This document shows, piece after piece, positions 34,510 to 47,300 of a stretch of 64,000 nucleotides of DNA. Within the stretch, counting starts at the first letter, position 1, and every line of letters begins with the position of its first letter. Source of the stretch: Boesenbergia rotunda (Eukaryota > Streptophyta > Magnoliopsida > Zingiberales > Zingiberaceae); NCBI GenBank assembly GCA_024364735.1, contig JAGFNQ010005245.1, positions 284,646 to 348,645 of the forward strand, given 5' to 3'. The notes below the pieces were generated by a model. That model searched no databases, had not been told where the DNA came from, and saw only the letters and a program-made list of their open reading frames with translations. The position numbers and the translations under genes were made by a program.

Positions 34510-35524
34510 TGTTGGGGTAATCTATGGTCCAGAGTGACCATGTGTTTTGATGTTTGGGCAAAGAGTTTAAGTTAGGTTCACCCTTGTATTTGATATGTGT
34601 ATTGAAGTGTGCAGGGTTGCAGGATACACATGGACTTAACTGGACGACATCGGGTACGGTGAAAAATGGCATGGAGGCAAGCCGTGGGCTTGTGTGCGCA
34701 TCTGAGGGACCATGGATATAGCAGGGATAATGAGCCGAGGGAAATGGACTTCGAGGCATACGTGAAGGATGGCACGGAGGTAAGCTAAGGGCTTGTGTGA
34801 CGGGAGTCGAAGACGAAGAGGGCGTGAAGGCGACAGATCGAGGCTGCTGGATGGAGAGTCAGCTGAGTCGTGAGAGTTTGAGTGCTGAGGGAAATGTACT
34901 CGGGAAATCATAGGGTTCGAGTGCTGAGAGAAATGTACTCGGGAAGGGGAAACATTAGGTTTAGGAGTGGACCAGGCGACTGACACTTGGGCAGTCGACT
35001 TATAAAGTCCATAGAAAGATCAGTCGACTGCCCTTGGATCAGTCGACTAATGACACTTGGAAATTCGAACGTTAAACTATAACGGTCGAATCTAAGTGGG
35101 ACCAGTCAACTGGTAATGGACCAGTCGACTGGTGGCGGTCTTCTCAACCTTAAGCACTATTTAAAGGGGCTCGATTTTGGCTGAGAGTCTTGACGAAATT
35201 GGCTTTGGTTAAAAGCCAATTAGTAGTCTAAGAGCTCAGGAGTGTTGTTCGGGTTGTGGCGAGGTTTCTCCATCCACAAGGAACTACACAAGCTAGCCGG
35301 AGGTCTTCCAGGGAGTCATCCACCGACGGATCGGGATTGTCCACTTTACGGATAGCCGTGGAGTAGGAGCTTTATCTCCGAACCACGTAAAAGTTTGATG
35401 TTAGCAATTGTTTGATTTTGTTATTATTATTTCCGCTTGCGCACTAACCATTGTAGGAAGACAAGTTCGAAAAAGTGCTATTCACCCCTTCACCCCCCCT
35501 CTAGCACACGACAAGGTCCTAACA
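34510..35524 (+). mobile_element. 5' LTR of outer Sirevirus-like copia element
   Basis: 1,015 bases from TGTTGGGG to CCTAACA, followed at once by a primer-binding site. Part of it (34677 to about 35018) is homologous to 63652-64000 at the right end of the window, which identifies the partner LTR. TATTTAAA near 35157 is the likely TATA box. The U3 part holds several copies of the palindrome CAGTCGACTG or variants (34980-35135). Confidence 0.85.
34980..35135. repeat. CAGTCGACTG palindrome cluster in LTR
   Basis: GCAGTCGACT, ATCAGTCGACTGCC, ATCAGTCGACTAAT, CCAGTCAACTGG and CCAGTCGACTGG occur within about 155 bases. The same motif returns after gag at about 37675-37710 and in the partner LTR at 63959-63990. 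Sirevirus LTRs are known to carry family-specific palindromic motifs; this looks like one. Confidence 0.75.
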
Positions 35525-35526
35525 AG

Positions 35527-35538
35527 TGGTATTAGAGC
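35527..35538 (+). promoter_or_regulatory. Primer-binding site (tRNA-Met type) of outer element
   Basis: TGGTATTAGAGC differs at one base from the TGGTATCAGAGC shared by many plant LTR elements and lies two bases after the LTR end. Confidence 0.85.
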
Positions 35539-35591
35539 GAAGACTCACTTATCTACGAACTAACCATCGAGAGAGCAAGAAGCTAGAGGAG

Positions 35592-37303
35592 ATGACGATT
35601 GAAGAAAAGTTGGGTGATGACATCGATGTCCCACCTCCCTATGATCGTGAGGATTTCGACTATTGGAGGATGCGGACAAAGACGTGGTTCGGCATGGATT
35701 GGAACTACATAATTGCACTTGAAGAACCAATTGAAGTTCCAAGAGATAAGAACGGGAAGAAGCTTCAGCCAAGATATTGGAATAAGGAGCAACAAGCACA
35801 ATCAAAGGCCAACGAAACGGTAAACTCAATTTTACTTAGTATTTGCCTAATAAAGTAATGAGTGGTGTAGGTGAATACAAAAGTGCACATGAGTTATGGA
35901 ACAAGATGGTAGCATTCCATGAAAACCCTACACAAGCTAAATTAGTGGAAGAACCTGAGGGAATGAGTTCAATGGTCTAAGAAGAGGAGAAGACCAATTG
36001 GATGAAGAAAGAAGTTTAACATCCGAAGAAGAAGAGAAAGAGGAAAAAGAAAAAGATTCATCCATATCATCAAGTGAAGTGACACAAGAAAACAGATCAT
36101 CCACTTCATCAAGGGAGGAAGAAGAAGTCTCCACATCAAGAATTGAGGTGGAGGAGAGACCCTCTTCAATACCGGAGCAAGAAGAAGCATCCACCTCCAC
36201 CAAAGCAAGGGCTAAAGATCACATCATTTGCTTTGGATACAACAAGAAGGAACTACAAGGACAAGTGTTCGTTAGGTAAAAAGGAGGTAAACCCTAAACT
36301 TAAGTCTGTTCATTTAAATTCTAGTATGGGTTGTAGGGATGGTGACAAGAAGGAGAAAAAATATATAAGGTGCTACATGTGTGGTGAGCTAGGGCACTAC
36401 CACACCAAATGTTCAAGAAAAGGAGAATTTAAGAAATTAGAGCATTTGAGAAAATAGGAAAAGAAGGAAAAGAAGAAAAGCTCACATCAAGGAGGAGCTA
36501 CAAGGGTAAGGGAGGTAATCCCTAACTTTAGAGTTAATTCAAATTTCCCCATGCATGATAGAAATAATGTCAATTATTTACCCATGCATAACTTCGGATT
36601 TAAATATCATGATAGGAGTAGGGGTAATATTGTAGATCAAAACTCTAGGAAAATCATGCATCATGATAAATCCAAGACCATTAGACCTAAGGACCAAGAC
36701 ATTAACCCTAATAAGGGGAGACACATGCCTAGGATGGGTAGATCTAGGAATGTCCGAGGTGGACATGTTGATTCTAGGTTTAAGAATCTAGACAGAGAAA
36801 ATCAAGCTTTAAGGGCAAAGCTTGATAAATTAGAAAAGACCCTAGATAGATTCACTATTGAATCTAAGGGTTTAGGTATGGTTGGGTGGTCAAAAACCCA
36901 ACAATGATAGATCGGGGTTAGGATACCGATCTAAGTTCTCCGATACCAATGAAAAGAAGTATGCTAGGGTAGCATATAACTATGGCAAGGAGGGGAAGTC
37001 CAAAAATGGCAAGGGGATGCCATTTAAAAGCAAGAAGAAGGTTTTAACTAAGGACAAGGGGTCTAAGGTTAAGAAGGTTAGGGTTGTACACCAAGAGTTA
37101 CCGAAGGTACACCGGTGTGGTCTAGCGTTTGTTGAGTCACCTAAGGAGGTGGCTAAGGCTAAGAGCTCAAGGGGAGCTCTAGGAGCCAAGTTGGGACCCA
37201 TGGTCTTTGGATCCCTAGAGGATTTCTCTTGGAATTCTAGATGGGTCATGATGTGTGCCAAAGGATGTAGAGATAGATTTGAAGTCTTAATCCTAGGGAT
37301 TTG
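35592..37303 (+). pseudogene. Broken copia (Sirevirus-like) gag of outer element
   Basis: 35592-35858 encodes the start of a UBN2-type gag (PPPYDREDFDYWRMRTKTWF, then NETVNSILLSI). After a frame change the SAHELWNKMVAFHE segment follows (about 35885-35925). A Glu/Ser-rich region precedes a zinc knuckle CYMCGELGHYHTKC (about 36370-36415; C-X2-C-X4-H-X4-C). A coiled-coil-like RENQALRAKLDKLEKTLDRF (about 36795-36855) and a Lys-rich tail end near 37303. Stops and frame changes separate these parts, and the middle of UBN2 appears deleted. No protease, integrase, RT or RNase H follows, so the element had no pol in its present form. A long gag with coiled coil after the knuckle is usual in Sireviruses. 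Confidence 0.8.
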
Positions 37304-37972
37304 ACACAATGGATTTGAGTTTCATGCATGAAAATATGACATTTGGGTCATATAACATGAAAGATGGTTTTTGATGTGTAAATACCATATAAACAAATGC
37401 TAGGGATGCATTATGGTTTGGTATGGGCAGAAACATCAAGAGGATGTCAAAACTAGGACTTTAGGTCAAGGTTCAATTGAACTATTTAGCTAGTTTTGGG
37501 GTTTTATGTCAATCTTGGGATTAGTGATAGATACATGTTTGAATGTATTTTTTTCAAGTAGATATGGGTACCACAAACCTCTCCACAAAATTTAGAAATT
37601 TTTGAAGATGTGTGGAATTTCTGGTGCATTTATGAAATTGGGTCAGAGATGTTGAAAATGAGATTTTCAAGGTGCCAGTCGACTGGGACAGAGGGCAGTT
37701 GACTGGCAAAGGCTGATTTTTGTGTTTCAGCAATAAAAAGGTGTCCAAATGGTGCAAAACAAGTGTGTAATCTTATGGGAGGTTAGTACACTGTGTTTAT
37801 GATCATTAGAGGTTAAAAGATCCAATAAGAGGGAAATTGTTGGAGTCTATTTGATGTATGACAAAGGGGGAGAAGTGTTGGGTTTAAGTAGGAAACCACA
37901 CACGCCTTTGAAAGAAATCTTAGGTCAAGGGGGAGCTTAGGTTAAGGGGGAGCATTATTGCTCATTTGGTGG
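37304..37972 (+). other. Post-gag region with three polypurine tracts
   Basis: Non-coding DNA after gag. AAGGGGGAG occurs at 37864-37872, 37927-37935 and 37944-37952. Multiple copies of this tract before the 3' LTR are a reported Sirevirus hallmark. CCAGTCGACTGG and CAGTTGACTGG lie at about 37675-37710. The expected LTR start is absent: the minus-strand element's LTR homology begins at 37973. Confidence 0.75.
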
Positions 37973-38179
37973 TGAAAACACAATAGATCCAAACTTGCTC
38001 CATGGAAAGTCCTCCATTGACCCTCCTTGAGTGTTTGAATCACCTGCTATCACCTGCACACTCCAACAGAGCTTAGCAAATCGATATCAAATGAAATAAG
38101 CAAGTAGCAGAGAATCGGCAGTGGAAACAGACGCGATCAGAAACTTCTGACAGCGTATTTGAATTAAAGTTCTGCTCTT

Positions 38180-38605
38180 GATCGGTCCCCAGATCGATCA
38201 GAGAGGACCCTGATCAGCCACCAGACCGATCCAGCAATCTTCTGCACACTCCTGATTGGTCCCCAGACCTATCCAGCAGTCTGCTGCATACTCCAGATCG
38301 GTCCCCAGACCAATCAAGCTGTGGCCTGATCGGTCACCAGACCGATCAGGCTGATCCCAGACCGATCAGGCTCCAGCCTGATCGGTCAGGGTGAGAAATC
38401 TCGCGACAGTTGATCGTTCAGTTTGATCGGTCACGATTTCTCCCTGATCGGTCACCAGACCGATCAGTAGGTTTGCCAAAGACCTACTGGATGCTCCCTG
38501 ATCGGTCACCGGACCGATCAGACGTCACTAGATCGGTCACCAGACCGATCCAAGAGGGAACTTCGTGCCAACTTCCCTGATCGGTCACCAGACCGATCTG
38601 GGCAA
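38180..38605. repeat. GATCGGTC-N4-GACCGATC palindrome array
   Basis: About ten units of the form GATCGGTCACCAGACCGATC (8-base arms, 4-base centre), some decayed, occur in about 425 bases. The same array is in the other LTR (62640-63045), and three more units lie in the element's internal DNA at about 50255-50345. Confidence 0.85.
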
Positions 38606-38689
38606 GGCTAAACCCTCTCTAAGTCAAGAGAACTGGCTCCCAGCCTCCCCTGACTCGTGCTCAGTCCCTCGGACCAAGACTCCGTGCTC

Positions 38690-39080
38690 AATCTCACTCA
38701 CCGGGACTTCAACCTAGCCCTCCAAGCTAGGACCTGGCTTCGCTCACCAGGGTTTCGGTCACCCGACTTCACTCATCGGGACCCGGCTTCACTCACCGGG
38801 ATTTCAACCTAGCTTCACTCACTAGGATTTCAATCACCTGGCTTCACTCACTAGGACCCGGCTTCACTCACCGGGATTTCAACTTAGCTTCACTCACTAG
38901 GATTTCCATCACCTGGCTTCACTCACCAGGACCCGGCTTCACTCACCGGGATTTCCATCACCTGGCTTCACTCACCAGGACCCGATTTCACTCACCGGGA
39001 TTTCCATCACCTGACTTCACTCACTAGGATTTCTATCACCTAGCCCTCCAAGCTAGAACTTTTTCCCACCTAACCCTCCA
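38690..39080. repeat. CGGCTTCACTCACCGGGATTT minisatellite in LTR
   Basis: Units of 20-24 bases built on GGCTTCACTCACCGGGA(CC/TTTC) recur more than ten times, grading into CTAGCCCTCCAAGCTAGGAC-type units. The partner LTR has the same array at about 63130-63515 with a different unit count, which contributes to the length difference between the LTRs. Confidence 0.8.
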
Positions 39081-39210
39081 AGTTAGGACTTTTCACATGC
39101 CAGCGTGCGATCTCTCGATCCACCTGGACTTAATCATAATCATAATCATCAACCTAAACTAAAATCGGTGTCAACACCAAAACAGCAATCTGGGTCAGAC
39201 TGCATCAACA

Positions 39211-39534
39211 ATCTCCCCCTTTTTGTTATTTGACAATCCAATTTTAAGTTTAGGGATTTGAAATCAATATTCTCAAATTTCAGAATCATAGGGGAATCAG
39301 GATCCTTCCCCTATAACATGATCATCCTAAACTTAATCAACCATTTTCTCCCCCTTGTCAAATATCGAAAAGGGTATGGTTATTAAGTTTGAACATACCT
39401 CCCCCTCAAACACGGGTCTCTCCCCAAACCCAAAATAATCAAAGGACAATTTTTGAATTGCATATGAAGGGCATATACCATACATGTATCATGACAACAA
39501 CGTATATGCATCATACGACAATAAGTGTGAATTG
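39211..39534 (-). other. 3' internal end of minus Sirevirus-like element, multiple PPTs
   Basis: Minus-strand polypurine tracts, seen as CTCCCCCTT on the plus strand, lie at 39213-39221 (next to the LTR), 39348-39356 and about 39398-39407. The region ends at AATTG (39530-39534), the target site of the copia element inserted here; the internal sequence resumes at 49686. Confidence 0.75.
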
Positions 39535-41764
39535 TGTTAGTGATATGAGAAAAGAGTCCTAAGGCAATCGCCTTATGATTGTAATCATTTATTTTAATAA
39601 ATGAATATTCACTATTTGAGTATATATGTTTATGTATTTGATTGAGATCTTAAACTCATTTACTGAATGTCCGCAATACAATTCACAGTATGAGAGAATT
39701 TGTGATGAATTTACAACTAGTGATTATCTCTACATGTGCAATTGTGAAGTATTGAAATTGCCCCTAGTCGATGAATTGATAAATACAGACACTATCAATT
39801 CAATTGAGACTAGCATGGGTTATTCTCTAATCAGCTGATTCTCACTGGCTGGTGACATTAGGATGTCCGGAGATAAACATGAATGCTAGTTAAGGGAACT
39901 AGTTCATTGGAGTGACTGGCTGCAAAACTTCATATGGTAGTCTATATATAGATATGTCAATGAAGTTCTTACTGCAGCTTAAGTGCGATGTTCCTTTGAC
40001 TTGCGGTGTTCAAGTCATCTTGGTCATGGAGACTTATACTTTGACATCTTAAGCAAGCATCTCCAAGGAGGTATGGACCCAGGATGATTGGGTATAAGCC
40101 GAAGTGCCCGAAGATGTTTGAACAACCTACAAAGGATTCACCACTCCTTGCGAGGAGATGTATACCCAAGGCCTATCGTCGGATTGTTACTCGAAGCCTC
40201 TGGCCAGAGCATGACACGTTCAGAGTATGAATCTCTTAAATACATGAGAGTAATTAGAATTCGTAGGACGACAAAACGTTACTTGGGCTAGGTGTGACGT
40301 AGTCAGCCTAGTGGGGACTGACACACATAGACCATGTCCTGAACCAAGTGGGTATAAGATGGTGAAGGGAATGGGGCACGATTCATTATAGCTGCTAAAG
40401 GGTTTCAGAATTGTTTCTGAGGTCAACCGTTGATCTTTCGATTAATTGGGGATCATGATGTACTACTAGGTGCCACTCATGATCGTTCTATAATTGATTA
40501 ATTATAGACGACCAACATAAATCGAAAGCCTATTTAGTCACACGCACTACGAGTAATCCGAGGGATTTAAAACGAGTTGAAAATTAGATTTTCCAATCAA
40601 GAGAGATTAGGTTTGGTTAAGCCAAACGATAAGTCGAATCTGAATTTATCAGAGACGCATCGGAAGCGTAAAATGGCTAAGTCTTTTGAAGACTTAATAG
40701 ATGAATTAAATAAGTTTAATTCATTGGGGCGTGGCTTGGATGGGCCGGCCAAAGAGGGTCTCCATCCTCCTTGCTTGGCCGGCCACAACAAAGGGAGAGA
40801 ACCAAGTTTTTGGTTCAATTTATAAAATAAACAAAGTGTGGTTTGTTTTATAAAATTATGGATGATATAAATTTTTATATAATAAACCAAGGTTTGGTTT
40901 ATTTTTCATGGAAATTAAAATGAACCATGGATTGATTTATTTTATTTTATAAAATCAATCATGGATTGATTTACCATGATAAGAAAATTTATTCCATAAG
41001 AAAAAAAGGAGACTTGGTCGGTTGTTATCATGAATTAAAATATGATAAAACTTGGTATGATGGAATAAGTCATAGAAAATTTATTCCATAAGAAAAAAGA
41101 GACTTGGCGGTTGAGAGGCTACTATATAAAGGACACAAGGCAAGGCTTGGAAATCAATCGAAGTATTCTTGCTTGGGCTCTCTCCCTCTCCTCCCTTCTT
41201 TCTCTTGGCTGGCCCAAGGCTCTTCTCCCTTCTTCTTGCCGTGAGCACAAGGAGAAGCACCGAGGCGACAAAGTTCTTCCGTTGGGACGATCTTCCTCTC
41301 CGGCCATTATCACCTTGGGATTGGGCGCAAGTCATCTTCCTCCTTCTCGCCGGAATTGTGATTCCGGCCAACCTTGGTAGTGAGTTTTTCCGATGTGATT
41401 ACTTCTCTCTTGGTTTTCTTGTTGCGTTCTCGGAGAATCTAGTAGTTCTTGAGAACACGAAACTCGTGGCTTTGCGAAGTCATCCCGAAGATACTCGGCG
41501 TGGACGGAAATAGAGGCGGAGCTTCCGAGGGACGCTTACGGTTGGATCTCGTCCCTTCCTTCGAGTTACGCGAGGTAATACGTAAATTAATTTATGTTTC
41601 TGCAAAATTTTAAATATATGATCATGTCTACACAAGATAAAGTTGCATGATTAGATGTGTGGTTAAATAATTTGAGAAATTATTTATGCTAAACCTTCCG
41701 CTGCACGTAATTAATTTTAAAATTACGAACCCGCATCCATGTCAACATGCACCCGGTCCCAACA
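39535..41764 (+). mobile_element. 5' LTR (2,230 bp) of nested copia element
   Basis: From TGTTAGTG to CCCAACA, preceded by target duplication AATTG (39530-39534). TATATAAA at 41123-41130 is the likely TATA box. Very similar to 47452-49680; in the first 400 bases I count about 17 differences by eye. Open frames in the LTR (for example 41169-41513) have no recognised domain. Confidence 0.92.
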
Positions 41765-41765
41765 G

Positions 41766-41777
41766 TGGTATCAGAGC
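41766..41777 (+). promoter_or_regulatory. Primer-binding site TGGTATCAGAGC of nested copia
   Basis: Exact tRNA-iMet-complementary type PBS one base after the LTR. Confidence 0.92.
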
Positions 41778-43555
41778 CGGTTAGTGTTCGACATAATCAT
41801 ATAATTGTTTTTGCGAAAACTTTGTCATGATCTCATTTTTGGAAAATTTTCCAATTATGGAAACTTTCCAATTATGGTAAATTTTCGATTTAGGAATTTC
41901 AAAGTTTGGAAATCATCATGAAATTTCGCAAACTTTTGAAATATCCCTGTTTCTGAAATTTTATGATAATTGTGAAAACTTTCTATTTTAGGAAACTTTC
42001 CAATTTTGGAAATTTCCGATTTTGGAAATTTTCCAATCTTGGAAATACGTAAGTTTTCTTTGTACCAGAAACTTACAATTATTCTGAAAACCTTTTATTT
42101 ATGGAATCTTTCTATTTATGGAAAGCTCGCAATTTTGGGCACTTTCTTTCAAGAAAGTCTAGACAAATTATGGGAATATTAATTGACATTTAAATTCATA
42201 ATTGGAAATTAAATTATTTACAAAATTCTTTATTTTGGATTGAACCTCGGGGAGCCGTCCAATTTAAAGTTAGTTGTTATAATTAAATTTCCTAAATTGA
42301 ATTTAAACTGTCAAATGTTTAATTTGGATTGAGCCTCGGGGAGCCGTCCAAATTATATTATCAATAAATTCTTATTTTGGATTGAGCCTCGCGGAGCCGT
42401 CCAAATTAAGTTATTGATATTAATTTTCCATAAATAAAATATGTGATCAAATCTTGGAAATTTTGAGGTGATTCTCAAACGATAATTTCCTTATTTGATT
42501 TATGAGGTGATGCTCTTACATATTATTGTCTCCAAAATTAATTAGGAAAATTGTTTCCTATAGAGTATATTTCCTTAAATAAGATTTTCATGAAAATAAT
42601 ATGTGGTTGAATTAAGGGAATCTATCTCTTAATTTAATAAGATTTGATTTAGAGAAATCAAAGTCTTAAACATATTAATTCCGAAATTGATTATGATAAT
42701 TTAGGAAATTGTTTCCCAAAAACAATTCCTTGAATAAAGTATGAAATTAGAATTAGGAAATCCGGTTCCTAATTCAATTAATGAGACTTGATAAATTAAG
42801 TCACATACATTTTTTATTTAGGAAATCGTTAGAACATGACATAATTATATGTCATGAATGTGCATAAAAGAAAAGAATGAGACCCAAAACCCCTTACAAA
42901 ATATTAAGGCCCACACCTTCCATTAATATGGTTAGAACCGGAGTTTTGTTTCTCGTTTGGGTTGATGGACACATCCATGCCCGGCTTGAACCTCAACATG
43001 TTCAAACCATGGAATTAGTTTATGATTAATATAGTTGGAGTCAGAGGTCAATCCTTAGTTTTGGTTGTTGGACACATCCAAGCCTGACTAAACGGTTGAA
43101 TGAGCTCCAACCATATTAAAACTATTTCTTGATTAATGGGTCAGCCTTAAGCTTGGAGCATCGATTTGTTGTGCCACAGCCAAGGTCGATGTAAAGAGAG
43201 GTGCAGTTGGGTGCTATGTGTATTGTTGCATACTTGTTAATGAGTTAACAACCCAATGATTTATGCAAACATTCAATTAGTTGATAGCATAATGTGATAG
43301 TTACATATGTATAATATGTAATCAGTATAATTACCTACCTTCATAGCTAAGAATAACTTGATGGACTCTAGTCATGGTTGTTTTTATCTATGGTTGGATA
43401 TCAACCTATTTGGAGATGTTCCTACGATCTCCCGAATTGATAAAAAGGGTTATTCAATTAGAAAATAAATAGGATTTAATTAATGTATATTAATGCATTC
43501 TTTATCATTCTCATCACATAACCTCAATTTGTATTTCTAGGATAATCACCTGATC
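41778..43555 (+). repeat. Long untranslated leader of nested copia, with internal repeats
   Basis: About 1.8 kb without coding sequence. 41835-42130 is a run of GGAAA(C/T)TTTCCAAT-type near-palindromes. 42225-42415 holds three copies of a unit with TTGGATTGA(A/G)CCTCGGGGAGCCGTCCAA. 42960-43130 holds two copies of a unit with GGACACATCCA(T/A)GCC. Confidence 0.7.
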
Positions 43556-44320
43556 ATGTCTTCTCTGAATTTGCATTCCATTTTGGACACCAATAAGCTG
43601 ACTGGGCCAGACTTCATGGACTGGTTTCGAAACCTGAGGATAGTCCTCAAGGCAGAAAAGCTTGCTTATGTCCTTGAAGAACAACTTCCCAACCATCCTC
43701 CTAAAGATGCAACTCTATACCAGTTAGTGGCCTATCAGAAACATGTGGCCGATTCTGAACTTGCGAGTTGCATCATGCTAGCCGCTATGGTACCTAAGCT
43801 ACAAAAGCAGCATGAGCATATGGATGCTCATACCATCGTCTTCCATCTTCATGAGCTGTTTGACGAGCAGGCGAGATCCGAAAGGTTTGAGGTCTCCAGA
43901 CTCCTCTTCACCTCTAAGATGCAGGAAGACACTTCTGTTTCATAGTTTGTGTTGAAGATGTTGGGGTACATTGAGCGACTAGGCATACTTGGATTTGCAA
44001 TGGATCACGAACTAAGTATTGACTTAATTCTGCATTGTTTGCCCAAGAGTTACTCACAGTTTGTGATGAACTATCGGATGAACAAACTGGAGACTACCAT
44101 TCTTGAGTTGCTTAACCTGCTGAAGACTGTAGAGCCTTCTGTAAAGCAGGATCAGAAGATGGTACTGTTAGTTGGTTCCTCAAAGAAAGGTTCTAAGAGG
44201 AAGCCCAAATAACAAAATAAGGGAAGGAAGAAAAAGGCCAAAAAGACTGAAAAGGCACCAAAAGACACTTGCCATCACTGCGGCAAGGAGGGCCACTGGC
44301 GAAGAAACTGCAAGGTTTAT
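43556..44320 (+). pseudogene. Copia gag, broken by stops
   Basis: The frame from 43556 encodes a UBN2-type gag (MSSLNLHSILDTNKLTGPDF, then DWFRNLRIVLKAEK). A stop at 43943-43945 interrupts it, and the next part is open from 43949. Another stop lies at about 44210-44212, after which the Lys-rich segment and the zinc knuckle CHHCGKEGHWRRNC (about 44274-44313; C-X2-C-X4-H-X4-C) continue in frame. The knuckle binds genomic RNA during packaging in the family. Confidence 0.85.
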
Positions 44321-44329
44321 CTTGAGTCC

Positions 44330-47300
44330 TTGAAGAAGAAGGCATCCGATGCCCCATCCTCTTCAGGTATCTTCGTTATTGAATGTCACTCTATTTCCTC
44401 GTACACCTGGGTACTTGATACTGGGTGTAGCCCACATATATGTAATGACATACAGGGGCTAAGGAATAGAAGAAGACTCGTCAAGGGAGAAGCGAATTTG
44501 CGAGTTGGAAATGGAGCAAAGATTGCTGCTGTTGCCATCGGAACATATTTGCTAAAGCTCCCTACTGGACTTGTCTTAGAATTGGATAATTGTTATTTTG
44601 TTCCTTCGTTAATAAAGAACATTGTATCTATTTCATGCTTGAATGAAAAGGGTTACCATTTAACTTTTAGTAACAATTGCTGTTACATAACTTTAAATGG
44701 TGTTCTTTATGGGACCGAAACTTTATGCAATGGTATCTACACGTTAGATTTATCTGGTGACGTTTTCAAAATCGAAGTTAGCAACAAACGTGCTCGAATA
44801 GATAATCAAATAGACTCCTATACGTGACATTGTCGTCTTGGCCATGTAAGCAAGAAACGCATGACCAAATTACACCGATGTGGAATTCTGGAATCATTTG
44901 AACCTGGTTCATTTGATACATGTGAATCATGCTTAAAAGGCAAGATGACCAAATTACCCTTTTTCGAAAAAGGTAAATCAGTGGGAGAATTGCTTGGTCT
45001 AATACATACTGATGTATGTGGACCAATGTCAACTCTTGCACAAGGAGGCTATAGCTACTTCATTACCTTTATCGATGATCACTCACGATTCGGGTATGTG
45101 TTCTTAATGAAACTCAAATATGAAGCTTTTGAGAAATTCAAAGAGTTCAGAAGTGAAGTAGAGAAACAGCTTGGCAAAAGTATTAAGATACTTCGATCCG
45201 ATCGGGGTGGTGAATACTTAAGTCAAAAGTTTCAAGATTATCTTAGGGACAATGGGATATTGTCTCAATGGACTCCGCCATATACACCACAGTATAATGG
45301 TGTATCTGAGAGGCGTAACCGAACCTTGATGGACATGATTAGATCTATGATAAATCATGCAACTCTTCCAAAATCCTTTTGGGGCTATGCGCTTAAGACA
45401 GCTGTTTACTTGCTAAACAGAGTCCCGACCAAGGTAGTCTCTACTACTCCATATGAGACATGGAATAGTAAGAAAACTCATTTATCTCACCTAAAGATAT
45501 GGGGTTGTCCTGCTTATGTAAAGCGGACTGTATCAGACAAATTGGATGCTACGTCTGATAAATGTCTATTTATTGGATACCCTAAGGAAACGAAGGGTTA
45601 CCAATTCTATCATCCCTTGGAACAAAAGGTGTTTGTTTCAAGGCATGCTGTATTTCTAGAAAAAGAATTTCTTTTACAAGAAAACAGTGGGAGTAGCATT
45701 GAACTTGAAGAAGTTCAAGAAACTCCAATAGACATTACAGAGACACCTAGTCTAGACCCACAACCAATAACTCATAATGATGAGCTATCAGTTGAACCTA
45801 AAACAACACCACTTCTTCGTAGGTCTGATAGGACACGCAATATTCCAGAGAGATACGAATTTCTCATATGTGAATCGAACGACGTGTTACTCATTAACAA
45901 TGATGAACCTATCAGTTATGAAGATGTTCTGAAAAATTCAGAAAGGGATAAGTGGCTTGAAGCCATGAAGTCAGAAATAGATTCCATGTACAAAAATCAA
46001 GTATGGGACTTGGTTAACCCACCTGAAGGGATTAAGCCCATAGGGTGCAAGTGGGTTTTCAAGAAGAAAACCGACATGGAAGGTAATGTTGTTACCTTTA
46101 AGGCTAGATTAGTGGCAAAAGGATATCGTCAGAAACAATGAATTGATTATGACGAAACCTATTCGCCAGTAGCTATGCTTAAATCCATTCGGATGCTCCT
46201 GGCCATAGCAGCTCATTATGATTATGAGATATGGCAAATGGATGTGAAAATAGCTTTCCTTAATGGAAACCTGCTTGAGGATGTATACATGGTACAACCT
46301 GAAGGTTTCACATCGGTTAATAAAACCAAAGTATGCAAGCTTCGACGATCCATATATGGATTAAAGCAAGCATCCAGGAGCTGGAACATCCGTTTTGATG
46401 AGATAAACAAAGAGTTTGATTTATCACAAAATTCTGACGAACCTTGTGTTATATGTCGATGATATATTACTTATAGGAAACGATATATCAGTCTTATAGT
46501 CAGTTAAAATTTGGTTGTCCAAAACTTTCTCCATGAAAGACCTGGGAGAAGCAACCTATATCCTTGGGATTAGAATCTATAGAGATAGATCAAAACGATT
46601 GCTTGGTCTTTCGCAATCTACATATATAGACCGAGTGCTAGAAAGGTTTAGCATGTCGAAATCCAAGAAAGGTTACCTTCCCATCAGGCATGGGATCAAC
46701 CTTTCGAAGTCTATGTGTCCGCGCACAGAAGACGAGAGGATTTGCATGAATAAGATTCCTTATGCATCCGCCATAGGATCTATCATGTATGCTATGTTAT
46801 GTACTAGGCCTAATGTATCGTATGCTCTGAGCGTCACAAGCAGATACCAGTCTGATCCAGGAATGGATCATTAGGCGGTTGTCAAGACAATCCTCAAGTA
46901 CTTAAGAAGAACTAAGGATGTGTTCCTAATATATGGAGAAGGTGATATGGTAATACGTGGGTATACAGATGCCAGTTTCTAGACAGATAAGGATGACTCC
47001 AAATCTCAGTCCGGATACGTATTTATTTTGAATGGAGGCGCAATAAGTTGGAAGAGTTCCAAGCAAGACACCTTAGCGGATTCTACCACGGAAGCAGAAT
47101 ACATTGCAGCTTCGGAAGCAGCAAAGGAAGCAGTCTGATCAAGAAGTTTGTCTCAGAACTTGGTATGGTTCCAACCATTGATGAAGCAATACCGGTTTAC
47201 TGCGACAACAATGGAGCTATTGCACAAGCAAAGGAACCAAGGTCTCATCAGCGATCCAAACATGTGCTTCGCCGCTATCATCTGATCAGAGAGATTATAA

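Larger units (their letters stand above)
37973..39210 (-). mobile_element. Truncated 3' LTR of minus-strand Sirevirus-like element
   Basis: Homologous along its length to 62438-63651 in the intact LTR at the right. On the minus strand it starts TGTTGATG at 39210, beside a polypurine tract. It stops at 37973 and lacks the portion matching 61783-62437, about 655 bases. Contains the palindrome array at 38180-38605 and a minisatellite at 38690-39080. Confidence 0.85.

Noticed and set aside
35937..36208. Ser/Leu-rich minus-strand frames
   Set aside because: Antisense of the Glu/Ser-rich part of the outer element's gag.
38180..39080. Regular short repeats resembling a CRISPR array
   Set aside because: Units are direct minisatellites and palindromes without unique spacers of constant length, lie in an LTR and are repeated in the partner LTR; the DNA is plant nuclear.
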